Position numbers and translations under genes: made by a program. A stretch of 64,000 nt of DNA, from contig NC_087077.1 of NCBI RefSeq assembly GCF_026151205.1, positions 19,899,975-19,963,974 of the forward strand, written 5' to 3'. This document shows, in pieces, positions 1 to 10,962 of this stretch (positions are counted from its first letter, which is position 1; each line of letters starts with the position of its first letter). The notes beneath the pieces were generated by a model that saw only the letters and a program-made list of their open reading frames with translations, ran no database searches and was not told the origin of the DNA. Source of the stretch: Bolinopsis microptera. Taxonomy: Eukaryota > Ctenophora > Tentaculata > Lobata > Bolinopsidae.

Positions 1-1226
1 CCTTAATTCCCAAAAATTTGGGCGACAACAAATTTGAGCGGGCCTCTCGCCCAAATTTTTTACAGACCAAATTAATTGCATAAATCTTTTCCGTCTGCTA
101 AATTTTTTGCTAACCAAACTTTTGGCATTTGGCCTGTGGCCCTGAAATCTATAGAAAGATGGCTTTTTCTTCATATCCAAGTGAAATAATATTTGAAATT
201 TTAGTTTTCTAATCTGTCATTCATGGCTTGACCAAGTAAAAAGGCTTATATTTTAAATGAATAGAAATAACTGGAATAGCTAACAGCTACTAATAAAACA
301 AATGGCTAGAGGTACGGATAGCTAGAGATTTAAACAAGATCTGCAAATGGATTATCATCCACCGTAAAGTCTGATCTACAAGCATCAGTTATACCCGACT
401 TCTCAAAGCCTTTCCTTATGTCATCTGGCCTCCCTTTTAAATATACAAAAAGTTCGTTGATCCAACGAGCGTGTACTTCACGGATCACTGTCAAGCGGGT
501 ATCAATTTTCACATTGTCTGATGAAACTCCTCCATTGAGCTGACACACTATGTTTTTCGCGTACCAATCTTCGTACTTATTGCGCATGCATTTCTTAGCC
601 AGTCCATTGATAGATATGTCCAGGGGCTGTAGATGATGGGTCATATTAGCTGGAACTTTCTGTAGGATGCAGTTGTTGGCTGTCATCAGATCTTTTAGTG
701 TCTGTGTGTGTTGGGCCCGAAACACATCTGATATCAGTAGCGCTTTCTGCTCATAGATCATGATGTAAACCTTCTAATTTTCTTCCAAACCTTTCGACCA
801 TCTGGTGAGGCGTCATAATGATAATTGTATGTGAAAGGGGTATGATAAGATATGCTGAGTGTAAGTAGACTAAACTATCTGATTGAGAGACTAAATATCA
901 CTATTGTATATCTATCATTTTGTACTGTGCCATCATCACTGTATTTTTTAGTAGTTACTGGGCAGATCGTAAATTTCATAATGTGAAACAACTCAGACTA
1001 CCACCTACATGCTTAAAATTGAAAGCAAAATGACTGGAATAATAAGGAATAATAATGAACTAAGGCAAATATCTAACTGAAATTTTAGTGGAAAATCGTT
1101 CATTTTTCGAAGAATTTGTGCCCAAATTTTCGGTCGCCCAAATGAGTTCAAATTTTCTGCCCAAATTTTTCGGGCTCAAATAAATTGTGCTCAATATAAT
1201 GGCACACAAATTTTTGGGAACTAAGG
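1..1226 (-). mobile_element. Decayed pogo/Tigger-like DNA transposon with terminal inverted repeats
   Basis: The left end (from base 1) and the right end (to 1226) are inverted copies sharing TTCCCAAAAATTTG, starting CCTTA at the left and ending TAAGG at the right. A TA follows the right end, as expected for the TA target of Tc1/mariner-pogo elements; the left TA would lie just outside the window. Subterminal GCCCAAATTTTT motifs recur near both ends. The internal ORF (330-761, minus) encodes the C-terminal part of a DDE transposase: an ISDVF segment placed like the second catalytic Asp region, then VPANMTHHLQPLD, typical of the pogo/Tigger DDE domain. DNA-binding and N-terminal catalytic parts are absent, so the copy is non-autonomous. 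Confidence 0.85.
330..761 (-). pseudogene. Truncated pogo-type DDE transposase, C-terminal 143 residues
   Basis: The 143-residue minus-strand ORF matches the end of DDE superfamily endonuclease domains: a hydrophobic strand leading into an Asp (ALLISDVF), the VPAN-T-LQPLD block, and a basic helix followed by a Trp-Tyr pair (EDWYAKN). Full transposases of this group are several hundred residues and carry an N-terminal HTH/CENP-B-like domain; neither that nor the first catalytic Asp is present here. It lies inside the inverted-repeat element 1-1226 and is best read as a fossil coding fragment. Assignment is from motif recognition only. Confidence 0.75.
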
Positions 1227-1253
1227 TATAGTAATTTATTGATAATTTGTCAG

Positions 1254-3608
1254 GTGATGCCCCTACCTCTGATCCATCTTGCTAATCTACTAGTTGGTCT
1301 TGGAAGCACACAAAGCTTAAGGTACCTATTTTAATGTGATATTTTTTTATAAAACGTTCATTTTTTATTGATTACAAGATTTTATAAATCTAACAGCTGA
1401 AGACGATTTACACATGTATTTTAAAAGCTCCTGCTAAAACAAACTTTTCGTATTATATATTTTAAGCAAATCCCCTCCAGGTTATAAATTATTGCAAATT
1501 GAAATTAATTTGTCATGTAATTAATGAGACCAAATAAGATGTTCACTTCTTAGTTCTTCCTTTTCAGTATCCCCATGTTTCAAGTTCTTAGAAGATTCAC
1601 TGTCTTATTTGTTATGATCGGAGAAATCACTATCCTAAGGTTTGATTCAGGGTCAGGGTCAGGGTCAGGGTCAGGGTCAGGGTCAGGGTCAGGGTCAGGG
1701 TCAGGGTCAGGGTCAGGGTCAGGGTCAGGGTCAGGGTCAGGGTCAGGGTCAGGGTCAGGGTCAGGGTCAGGGTCAGGGTCAGGGTCAGGGTCAGGGTCAG
1801 GGTCAGTGTAATTTAGTGGGTGTGACCAATTATAAATATCTCATTAGAATTGAATTGAAATAACTTGTATCGCTACAAGACATTGCGTAATAATTACATT
1901 AGCGTTAGATCTCTTATAATCATTATTTCAGAAAAAGATTTTCAAAGTTGACCGTGGTGACCGTTGTTGCGATGTTGGGTGGTGTTATCATAGCGTTCAT
2001 GTGAGTTATCCTGTAATAATAACGTCAACAGTGAGTACCGAACACTTATTAAAATTTGCTGGAGTAAAAGGGTCTACTCAATGTGGAAGTTGTAGGGCGC
2101 ATTAACAATCAAATTGAATATTTTGCGCTCTGTACCTTATTAATGGATATATTTATTATTAATGGATATGTTTACTGCGCGCGCGTATTTCCACATGATA
2201 GTCCTTCTTCCTACTGTTTTTAAGCGATTCTGTCAGATATTTCAATTTTGCAGAGGTGATTTAGCCTACGATAGCTATGGTTACACACTAGTCTTGCTCA
2301 ATGACCTATTCACGGCAGCCTATTCTATATACCTCAAGAAAATCAACGATAAAAAGGTAGGTTCCCGTGAATTTTGTCAGATCACATCCAACATCCATGA
2401 TTTTTCTGTCTCTATTTACAGCAGGGTGTCATAATTATTGGCGCGTAAAATAACGGCCTAAATTATGGGTTTCGAGGTACATCAACACAAAATTCTGGAA
2501 TTAAGAAAAAGTTCAGACGATTGTTTACAGACCAGTTTTTGAATTTTGTAATTCTGATATTCAGAAGTTATGACCCGTCGAAAAATATTGATTTCATCAT
2601 AAAATACACATAAAATTTCAAACACGCCAATAATTCTGACACCCTGCAGCTGTACAAGCCACTTTGGGCACTTTGGGTTTGTATTTTAGAACCCAGAGAT
2701 CGTCATGATGCCTTCATTAGTTTATCTGATGTATTTTCCCAGTTGATGGGGAAGCTCGGTTTGATGTACTATAATTCGATAGTTTCCCTTCCATTGTCAC
2801 TTCTGGCTTTCATTATTTCTGGAGAATTCCAAACGGTTTGTTTTGATTAATTCAACACTTTTCATAACGTTTTCGTATACTAAGTAGGACTCAAGTTATT
2901 AATTAAAGTGGAACTAACTTAATTAATGAAGCCGCAATAAAAACATATTTAAGTTATGGAGCCGTGTTTTAAACTATCTCCAACTGTTCAGGTGAAAGTG
3001 TACGCGGGCTGGTCCGACAGCTGGTTTTGTGCCCAGTTTGTTTTGATTAATGTTCTGGGCTTTGTTCTGATGTACAGTGCTATTCTGTGTACTGCGGTGT
3101 GCGGGCCTCTTACTTACAATGTGGCAGGTTTGGTTTGCGGGTAGATGATAGGTTTTAGGAATTCTGAATTTTCCAAAACGATAAGTCCTGACACGTGACA
3201 GCGATATTAACCAATGAAGTTGCACTTTTACACCCCCTGTGTTTAGCTTTAGCCATTTGTATTGCAGGAGTTCTGAAGAGCGCCGCTGTTACTTACATTG
3301 GTATGTTACAGTGGTTCGGGGGAGATTACATCTTCAGCTGGCTCAACTTTTTTGGTTAGTATTTCACACTAACTTATACTGAGAGCATACGGATTACGTT
3401 TAGGTGAGCGTTTGTTTATTGAGTGATAAACAAACTTGACACAAACTTGACACAAACTTGACACAAACTTGACACAAACTTGACTTGTGAATTATCAGGA
3501 ATAACAGTAAGTGCATTGGGCGGAGTGGTTTACAGTGCAGTGACATTTAGATCTTTGGAGCAGAGCAGAGCTGATAAGAACAAGAAACAAGAGGTTTACG
3601 TTGCTTAG
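1254..3608 (+). CDS. SLC35D: SLC35D-type nucleotide-sugar transporter (3' eight coding exons; 5' end outside window)
   Basis: Coding exons with GT-AG borders and matching phases: 1254-1321, 1568-1639, 1932-2000, 2254-2356, 2743-2835, 2992-3127, 3268-3354, 3499-3608 (stop TAG 3606-3608). The spliced protein reads MPLPLIHLANLLVGLG, PMFQVLRRFTVLFVMIGE, LNDLFTAAYS, then GVLKSAAVTYIGML and GGDYIFSWLNFFG. That order is characteristic of SLC35D1/D2 (solute carrier 35, drug/metabolite transporter fold), which exchange UDP-sugars for nucleotide monophosphates across Golgi or ER membranes. Several segments are hydrophobic enough to be membrane helices. The exons for the first helices must lie left of base 1. 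The C-terminal tail is charged (SRADKNKKQE) and the last codons lie in the adjoining minisatellite. D1 versus D2 cannot be decided. Confidence 0.88.
1646..1806 (+). repeat. Hexanucleotide array (TCAGGG)n, about 26-27 units
   Basis: A perfect run of TCAGGG lies in the SLC35D intron beginning seven bases after the 5' splice site at 1640. The unit is a one-base variant of the animal telomeric TTAGGG repeat. It is open in two frames (Gly-Ser and Gln-Gly dipeptides), but these runs sit in an intron and carry no other coding signal. Confidence 0.97.
3432..3485 (+). repeat. Short tandem repeat, 12-bp unit, about 4-5 copies
   Basis: The unit ACTTGACACAAA repeats in tandem in the last SLC35D intron, ending a few bases before the final 3' splice site at 3498. 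It has no other recognisable role. Confidence 0.9.
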
Positions 3609-6077
3609 CAACAATCACTCTAGGAGTACAGGTTACTTAGCAACAATCACTCTAGCAGTGCAGGTTACTTAGCAACAATCACTCTAGCAGTGCAAGTTAC
3701 TTAGCAACAATCACTCTAGGAGTGCAGGTTACTTAGCAACAATCACTCTAGCAGTACAGGTTACTTAGCAACAATCACTCTAGCAGTGCAGGTTACTCAG
3801 CAACAATCACTCTAGCAGTACAAGTTACTTAGCAACAATCACTCTAGCAGTACAAGTTACTTAGCAACAATCACTCTAGGAGTGCAGGTTACTCAGCAAC
3901 AATCACTCTAGCAGTGCAAGTTACTTAGCAACAATCACTCTAGCAGTACAGGTTACTTAGCAACAATCACTCTAGCAGTGCAAGTTACTTAGCAACAATC
4001 ACTCTAGCAGTTCAGGTTACTCAGCAACAATCACTCTAGGAGTGCAGGTTACTTAGCAACAATCACTCTAGCAGTGCAAGTTACTTAGCAACAATCACTC
4101 TAGCAGTACATGTTACTTAGCAACAATCACTCTAGCAGTGCAAGTTACTTAGCAACAATCACTCTAGCAGTGCAAGTTACTTAGCAACAATCACTCTAGC
4201 AGTACAGGTTACTTAGCAGCAATCACTCTAGCAGTGCAGGTTACTTAGCAACAATCACTCTAGCAGTGCAGGTTACTCAGCAACAATCACTCTAGCAGTA
4301 CATGTTACTTAGCAACAATCACTCTAGCAGTACATGTTACTTAGCAACAATCACTCTAGCAGTGCAAGTTACTTAGCAACAATCACTCTAGCAGTGCAGG
4401 TTACTTAGCATCAATCACTCTAGCAGTGCAGGTTACTTAGCAACAATCACTCTAGGAGTGCAGGTTACTTAGCAACAATCACTCTAGCAGTGCAGGTTAC
4501 TTAGCAACAATCACTCTAGCAGTGCAGGTTACTTAGCAACAATCACTCTAGCAGTGCAGGTTACTTAGCAACAATCACTCTAGCAGTGCAAGTTGCTTAG
4601 CAACAATCACTCTAGCAGTACAGGTTACTTAGCAACAATCACTCTAGCAGTGCAAGTTACTTAGCAACAATCACTCTAGCAGTTCAGGTTACTCAGCAAC
4701 AATCACTCTAGGAGTGCAGGTTACTTAGCAACAATCACTCTAGGAGTGCAGGTTACTTAGCAACAATCACTCTAGCAGTGCAGGTTACTTAGCAACAATC
4801 ACTCTAGCAGTGCAAGTTACTTAGCAACAATCACTCTAGCAGTGCAAGTTACTTAGCAACAATCACTCTAGCAGTACAGGTTACTTAGCAACAATCACTC
4901 TAGCAGTACAGGTTACTTAGCAACAATCACTCTAGGAGTACAGGTTACTTAGCAACAATCACTATAGCAGTGCAGGTTACTTAGCAACAATCACTCTAGC
5001 AGTACAGGTTACTTAGCAACAATCACTCTAGCAGTGCAGGTTACTTAGCAACAATCACTCTAGCAGTACAGGTTACTTAGCAACAATCACTCTAGCAGTA
5101 CAGGTTACTTAGCAACAACCACTCTAGCAGTACAGGTTACTTAGCAACAATCACTCTAGCAGTACATGTTACTTAGCAACAATCACTCTAGGAGTGCAGG
5201 TTACTTAGCAACAATCACTCTAGCAGTTCAGGTTACTTAGCAACAATCACTCTAGGAGTGCAGGTTACTTAGCAACAATCACTCTAGCAGTTCAGGTTAC
5301 TTAGCAACAATCACTCTAGCAGTGCAAGTTACTTAGCAACAATCACTCTAGCAGTACAGGTTACTTAGCAACAATCACTCTAGCAGTACAAGTTACTTAG
5401 CAACAATCACTCTAGCAGTGCAGGTTACTTAGCAACAATCACTCTAGGAGTGCAGGTTACTTAGCAACAATCACTCTAGCAGTGCAGGTTACTTAGCAAC
5501 AATCACTCTAGCAGTGCAGGTTACTTAGCAACAATCACTCTAGGAGTGCAGGTTACTTAGCAACAATCACTCTAGCAGTGCAGGTTACTTAGCAACAATC
5601 ACTCTAGGAGTGCAGGTTACTTAGCAACAATCACTCTAGCAGTGCAGGTTACTTAGCAACAATCACTCTAGGAGTGCAGGTTACTTAGCAACAATCACTC
5701 TAGCAGTGCAGGTTACTTAGCAACAATCACTCTAGCAGTGCAGGTTACTTAGCAACAATCACTCTAGCAGTGCAGGTTACTTAGCAACAATCACTCTAGC
5801 AGTGCAGGTTACTTAGCAACAATCACTCTAGGAGTGCAGGTTACTTAGCAACAATCACTCTAGCAGTGCAGGTTACTTAGCAACAATCACTCTAGCAGTG
5901 CAGGTTACTTAGCAACAATCACTCTAGCAGTGCAGGTTACTTAGCAACAATCACTCTAGCAGTGCAGGTTACTTAGCAACAATCACTCTAGGAGTGCAGG
6001 TTACTTAGCAACAATCACTCTAGCAGTGCAGGTTACTTAGCAACAATCACTCTAGGAGTGCAGGTTACTTAGCAACA
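3600..6077 (+). repeat. 32-bp minisatellite, 77 units plus a partial one
   Basis: The unit starts GTTACTTAGCAAC and ends CTAGCAGTGCAG. The distance from the first unit start (3600) to the last partial unit (6064) is exactly 77 x 32 bases, so the array has no net insertion or deletion. Units differ at a few fixed places: CTAGCAGT or CTAGGAGT, CTTAG or CTCAG, and endings GTGCAG, GTACAG, GTGCAAG, GTACAT or GTTCAG. Units ending GTGCAG dominate the right third, suggesting local homogenisation. The first unit supplies the last two sense codons and the TAG stop of the SLC35D gene, so the array is probably its 3' UTR. There are no unique spacers, so it is not a CRISPR array. Confidence 0.98.
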
Positions 6078-7182
6078 CATACTTAAGCTGTCTATTTAAA
6101 AAACCCTAAACAATGAACATTGAACATGAATTACTTGATCTGATAGAATGGACAATAATTGGTTAATCTAATTGTACTATAGCTATAATAGATGTTTTTC
6201 GTTAAATTTGTTTTTATTTATATCATTTAATTTTACAAACCGTCAGTATGTACGCTACACGTTTTTATTTTTACGGGGATTTATATCATTTATTTAATAA
6301 CATGTAAATAGATTTAGACGTGTTTGTCTTGACACGTGTTTCAATTTGAATTTCATTGCTTCAAAGGTTTGGAATAAATTCTAATTCAATTAGAATTATT
6401 AAGTATAATCACTCTAGCAGAGCAGGTTACTTAGCAACAAACAATTCAATTAGAATTGTAGTTTATTTGAATCTTATTGTACTGTTTATAATCTTGGCAT
6501 GATTAATATGTGTGTATTTTGTTGTTTACTTTGGTATTATATTCTGTATTTGGGTTGTTTGTTTATTATTTAGAGAGTTTTAATTTTACCATTTATTGTC
6601 AATTTTTGATCATATGGTGAAAAATGGTGAAATTTTACAATTTGGAAACCCAATTCACCATAAAAATCATTCACTATTTTTCACCATTTTAATTTTTTAT
6701 TTTCATAGTATCAAATTGAGATAATAAATGTGTTTTCTGGTACTATACGACAATCAAATTTCAACTGAAACGAATTTCAACTGAAACGAATATAATCTAA
6801 GTTTAAATTAAGTCTATTGTCTAATTAATCGCAAAATTTTAGAAACAATAGTCCAAGCTGTTCAGTGCAAGTCTAAACTTCTTAACCTATAGGATCGATA
6901 TTATGGATGTGTAATTTACCATGTGTAGCGTGAAGCGTCGTGTTTTTAAATCTGTAGTTCATAGTACTTCATGATCACAGTGTACTTTTTGATAACAGTG
7001 TGCAGTGCCCTTTCCAGAGGTTTGTTTAGGATAGTTAACTGATGAAAGTTGAACAATGAGCTTACTAGTGTAGTACCTAGTGTAGTCTGGTAAGAATAGT
7101 AACTATTACTAGTGAGAAGTTAGTAACTAGTCTAGTAGTCTGGTAAATTAGTAACTATTTAAATTCTCTTTTTTCTGTCCAG
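6078..7182. other. A+T-rich intergenic DNA with one orphan minisatellite unit
   Basis: No gene is recognised. At 6406-6440 a single copy of the 32-bp minisatellite unit stands alone. It is flanked on both sides by AATTCAATTAGAATT, the left copy being part of the near-perfect palindrome AATTCTAATTCAATTAGAAT. A short stretch near 6620-6690 repeats AAAATGGTGAAATTTTAC-like words in both orientations. The last bases (7161-7182) form a pyrimidine-rich 3' splice site for the PSMD2 exon. Confidence 0.7.
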
Positions 7183-7469
7183 TACCTATAATCATCAGAA
7201 GCCTACATCAAGTGTGGTGCCTTGCTGGCGTGTGGTATCGTGACAGCGGATGCGAAATGAGTGCGACCGCTGCGCTGGCTCTCCTCTCCGACTACTCTTA
7301 CACCAGTCAACAACTTGCGGATCGGCAGCATAGGTCGGTCTCTTACTTGCTTACGCTGTGATGCTGTCATATAATAATGCATCCAAAATACTTTAATTGG
7401 TATTTACAACCTACAAGGACGTTTGAGGTTTTAAACTTTTATTTTATAAGGATGTCGGTGGCAGTTGCA

Positions 7470-8215
7470 GTGGGGGGGGGGGGGGTGAACACGTTTTATT
7501 TTATTTTTAGTTGTGGAATACGGGCTGAAACCACCAAGCAAATAATGGCGGGGAAGAGGGGGGGATGCCCCCCCCCCCCCCCCCGTAAGGGCGGACCCCG
7601 GTACGTATTCTTTTAAGTACGGCATCGTAAATGTTTCGAAACTTCGAGATTATATAATATCCTCCCTGTAAAATCGATTTAACCGAAACAAAAAGCCATC
7701 CTAAGGATTTTTGACTGTTTTGAGTTCCATTACATGCCCTTTCAGCTGACCAACTGTTTCCCAAACCTTTTCCACGCATTAATGCCACTTTATTGTCACT
7801 TTTTTTGCCATCTTTCTCTTTTGTCGAGTATCCTTAGTTGTAAACATCGTAGAAACGTGGATTATTCGAGGGAGATATAATTTTATCAAGGAGAAAAACT
7901 TTGTCCTACAAATTTTAACGTCAACAATCAGTTAATAGGTAAATACCAATTAGCTTAATTACCAAAAAATAAAAACTTATATGGGGCTCAAAAAGATCGG
8001 AATCGCTTGAAACACGGAGAAATATTATTTTATCGCCAAAAGAGAATCAGATGGCAAAAAACGTGAGAAAAATACCCTAACACTGGGCCACGGTACCCGT
8101 AAATACGTTAGGGGGGCACGTACCCCGTAACACTGTGTATGGGGGGCACTTACCCGTACACTGGTAGGGGGGGGGGGCACGTACCCGAAAACACTGGCGG
8201 GGGACCTTTTGAAAT
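7470..8215 (+). repeat. Homopolymer runs and degenerate G-rich tandem repeat in PSMD2 intron
   Basis: Runs of G (about 7472-7485) and C (about 7568-7584) occur. At 8085-8210 a G-rich unit containing GGGGGGCACGTACCCGTAA and ACACTGG recurs about four times with many small length differences. The irregular indels are like those in the neighbouring broken exons. Confidence 0.6.
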
Positions 8216-8559
8216 AAATTTATGCCTAAAAACAAAGCTTCAGAATTAATACAGCTTTCCTAACATAGGGCCAACATATAAAAAAATAGGTGCAATAGCC
8301 TTTAAAAAGCAACACAAAACTATAGTACGCTTACTCATTTAAATACCAAAGTGAACCCCTGATTACTATTATAAATACCAGAAAAGAATTATATATAAGA
8401 CGCTTCAGTGAAATGCATTAAATTATTCTTTATTCAGGAACTAACAGTAGAAGATGTTATCGAGCTACTGTACCGAAGGTCCAAGCAGACAGTAAACAGC
8501 ACACTAGAAGTCCATCGGCCAGACCGCCCTTCTTTAGGTTAGTTCCTTCACGTTTACTG

Positions 8560-9300
8560 TTTACAATGGTGTGTTAACCATTAATGTTAACAAAAAACGT
8601 AATGGTGTGATATAGTTACTGTTTACTGTAACCGTGTGTGTATGTTACGGTAATGGTGAGGAATACCATTACAGTTACATGTAATGGTGTGCTAATGTTA
8701 CTGTTGTATGTACCGGTGTGATAATATGGTTACATTAATGGTGAGATAATCATAACTGATTCTAGTAACATGGGAAAATGATACATTAATGGAGTGATAG
8801 CCATATACTGTTGTATGTAACATTGTGATATTTTACAATAATGGTGGAAAACATATAATGTTACTTAACAGTGTGGATATAATGTTTACCGTACATGATG
8901 TTGAACTGTAACTGTCTACTGTAATGGTGTGATATTGTTACAGTAAATTTGTGATTCTGTATTACTGACACTGTACTGGTGTGATATTGTTACAGTAAAT
9001 GTTGTGATCCAGTTACTGATCACTGTAATAGTGTGATACTGATTACTGTCACCGTAATGTTGTAGATACTGTGTAACAAGTCACTGTCATGTTGTGATTA
9101 CTGACACAGTATTGTTGAGTGATACTGTTACTGTCACTTTAATGATGACAACTGTTACTGTCACTGTAATGTTGTGAACGGTTGCAGTAATGTGTGCTAC
9201 TGTTACTGTCACTGTAATGGTGTGCACTGTTCAGTAATGTCTGGATATTGTAACTGTAACTGTAATGGTGTGCTACTGTTACTGTTGCTGTAATGGGTGC
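8560..9300 (+). repeat. Degenerate tandem repeat (TGTTACTGT / GTAATGGTGTG words)
   Basis: Words such as GTAATGGTGTGATA, TGTTACTGTCACTG and TGTAATG recur every 25-45 bases over about 700 bases between PSMD2 exons. Spacing changes by single bases from copy to copy, so no exact period can be given. This could be an old satellite or one read with many indel errors. Confidence 0.75.
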
Positions 9301-10371
9301 CTACAATTCACAACACTTCCCCCTAAGAGAAGAAAGTACTTTATATAGTTTGTTCTTGGAACCCTTCATGATCAGCACAGTTTAATGTTGTTTTAAAACA
9401 ATGTTTTTATTTTGTGCTCAAATTAAAATAGGAACATGGAGAGTTTTTAAAAATGGGTATAATTTCACTGTTATTATCAGGATGGTTCGATATCTAGTGT
9501 CATGGCGAGGTAACCTCCACAATTCTCCGACACTGGTGACAAGCCCGAGACGGAACTAAAGGACATCTCACAGTCGCCTTCCTGCTCTGGGTCAGGACCT
9601 CCACCTACCTCGGGCAAACAGGTATTTTCATAACTTGGGGTTCATTTACTTGGAGGTTCATCTAGAACTATGGCAACTTAGTTACACTTTAACTAGTAAA
9701 ATGAGTAAAAAATTTGGCAGCTTTTCTTGACCAAAAGACAAGCCATTCTATATATTCACTAGTTTATCATTTTCATTATAACCACTACACACCCTGCTAA
9801 ACTCTTAAAATAACTTGTTTTTTGCCTAAATAAATTGTATCATTATATTAATTAAACAGAAGTTACTTTCCAATTTGCCTTGATTGCCGCTGTAAAAAAG
9901 TAAAAACAACGTAAAATTTCAAGTTGTATCCATATCAATCTTAACAAAAACAAAGGTGAGGCTTGATCATATACCACATAACTCTAGGGAGCTGAGTGTT
10001 GTACAGTAAATCAGTAGATCTGACGATGGAATGTGGTCTTATGACAAAGTTGAAGAATTCCAGAAAATATGTCAAACTTGTAGCTTACCAACAACTAGGG
10101 TACACTACAGTGGGTGGGGGTACACTTGGGTTCCCGCATGTCACATCTTAGTATGTTATTTAGTGTCAAATATTATCGTCAGAACGCGTGGTGCCTGTGA
10201 CCTGATACAGTACCCATAGAAACACATAAGAGCAAGAAGAAAATATGTAAACGTTTATTGAACTTATCGCAATTCACCTTTCAAAATTGCTCCTTCATAA
10301 AAAGAATTATCCGATTTTTTATACACATTCCACACACAATTTTCAACTCACCCTGTATATATATATATATA

Positions 10372-10962
10372 TTACAATGAACAACGCTTCTACAAACCTC
10401 AAATTACATGCAAATGCAAACATCATGTCAGAAAACTTACAAATTACTAAATCCATATTCCGTACAAGCTCCTTCATAAAAAATAACTTAAATAACTAAA
10501 TAAAAAACAAAAATCAAAACGAAACGAACGAAAATGAAATACAAGAACAAAAACTAAAAATTAAAAAAAAAAAATTCCTAAAAGCATTTCATCAGCATAA
10601 ACTAGTTGGTGTGCCTACATTTCCTTATGAGTTCCCGCCTCCTATATAAAGATTGGAGGGAATCTATTAAATAGAAAGAGGGAACTCATAAGTAAATGTA
10701 GGACACACCAACAAGTTTTAATGCTGAAGAATGCTTTTAGAGAATATTTTATTTTAATTTTAGTTTTTTTTTTTCTTGTATTTCATTTTCGTTTCGTTCT
10801 TTGATTTTTGTTTTTTGATTTAGTTTGTTAAGTTACATATTTATGAAGGAGCTTGTAAGGAAAATATGGGTGATTTAGTAATTTAGTAAGTTATTCTGAC
10901 ACTGATGATTGCATTTGCATGAAACTTTGAGTTTTGTAGAATCGTTGTTATCATTGTACAAT
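10372..10962. repeat. Imperfect inverted repeat (foldback), arms about 270-280 bp
   Basis: The left arm (10372 to about 10642) runs from TTACAATGAACAACG to TTATGAGTTCCCGCC. The right arm (about 10681-10962) is its reverse complement, with many substitutions and small indels. The spacer is about 40 bases around ATAAAGATTGGAGGGAATC. It could be a MITE-like foldback element in the PSMD2 intron. A missed-adapter artefact of long-read sequencing is an alternative, because this block is otherwise error-like. Confidence 0.8.

Noticed and set aside
1575-1863. Gly-Ser and Gln-Gly repeat ORFs
   Set aside because: They are translations of the TCAGGG array, which begins after a good splice donor at 1640. 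Only the SLC35D exon part (1568-1639) is coding.
3600-6077. Regular 32-bp repeats resembling a CRISPR array
   Set aside because: Units are directly adjacent with no unique spacers, and the setting is a spliced animal gene. It is a minisatellite.
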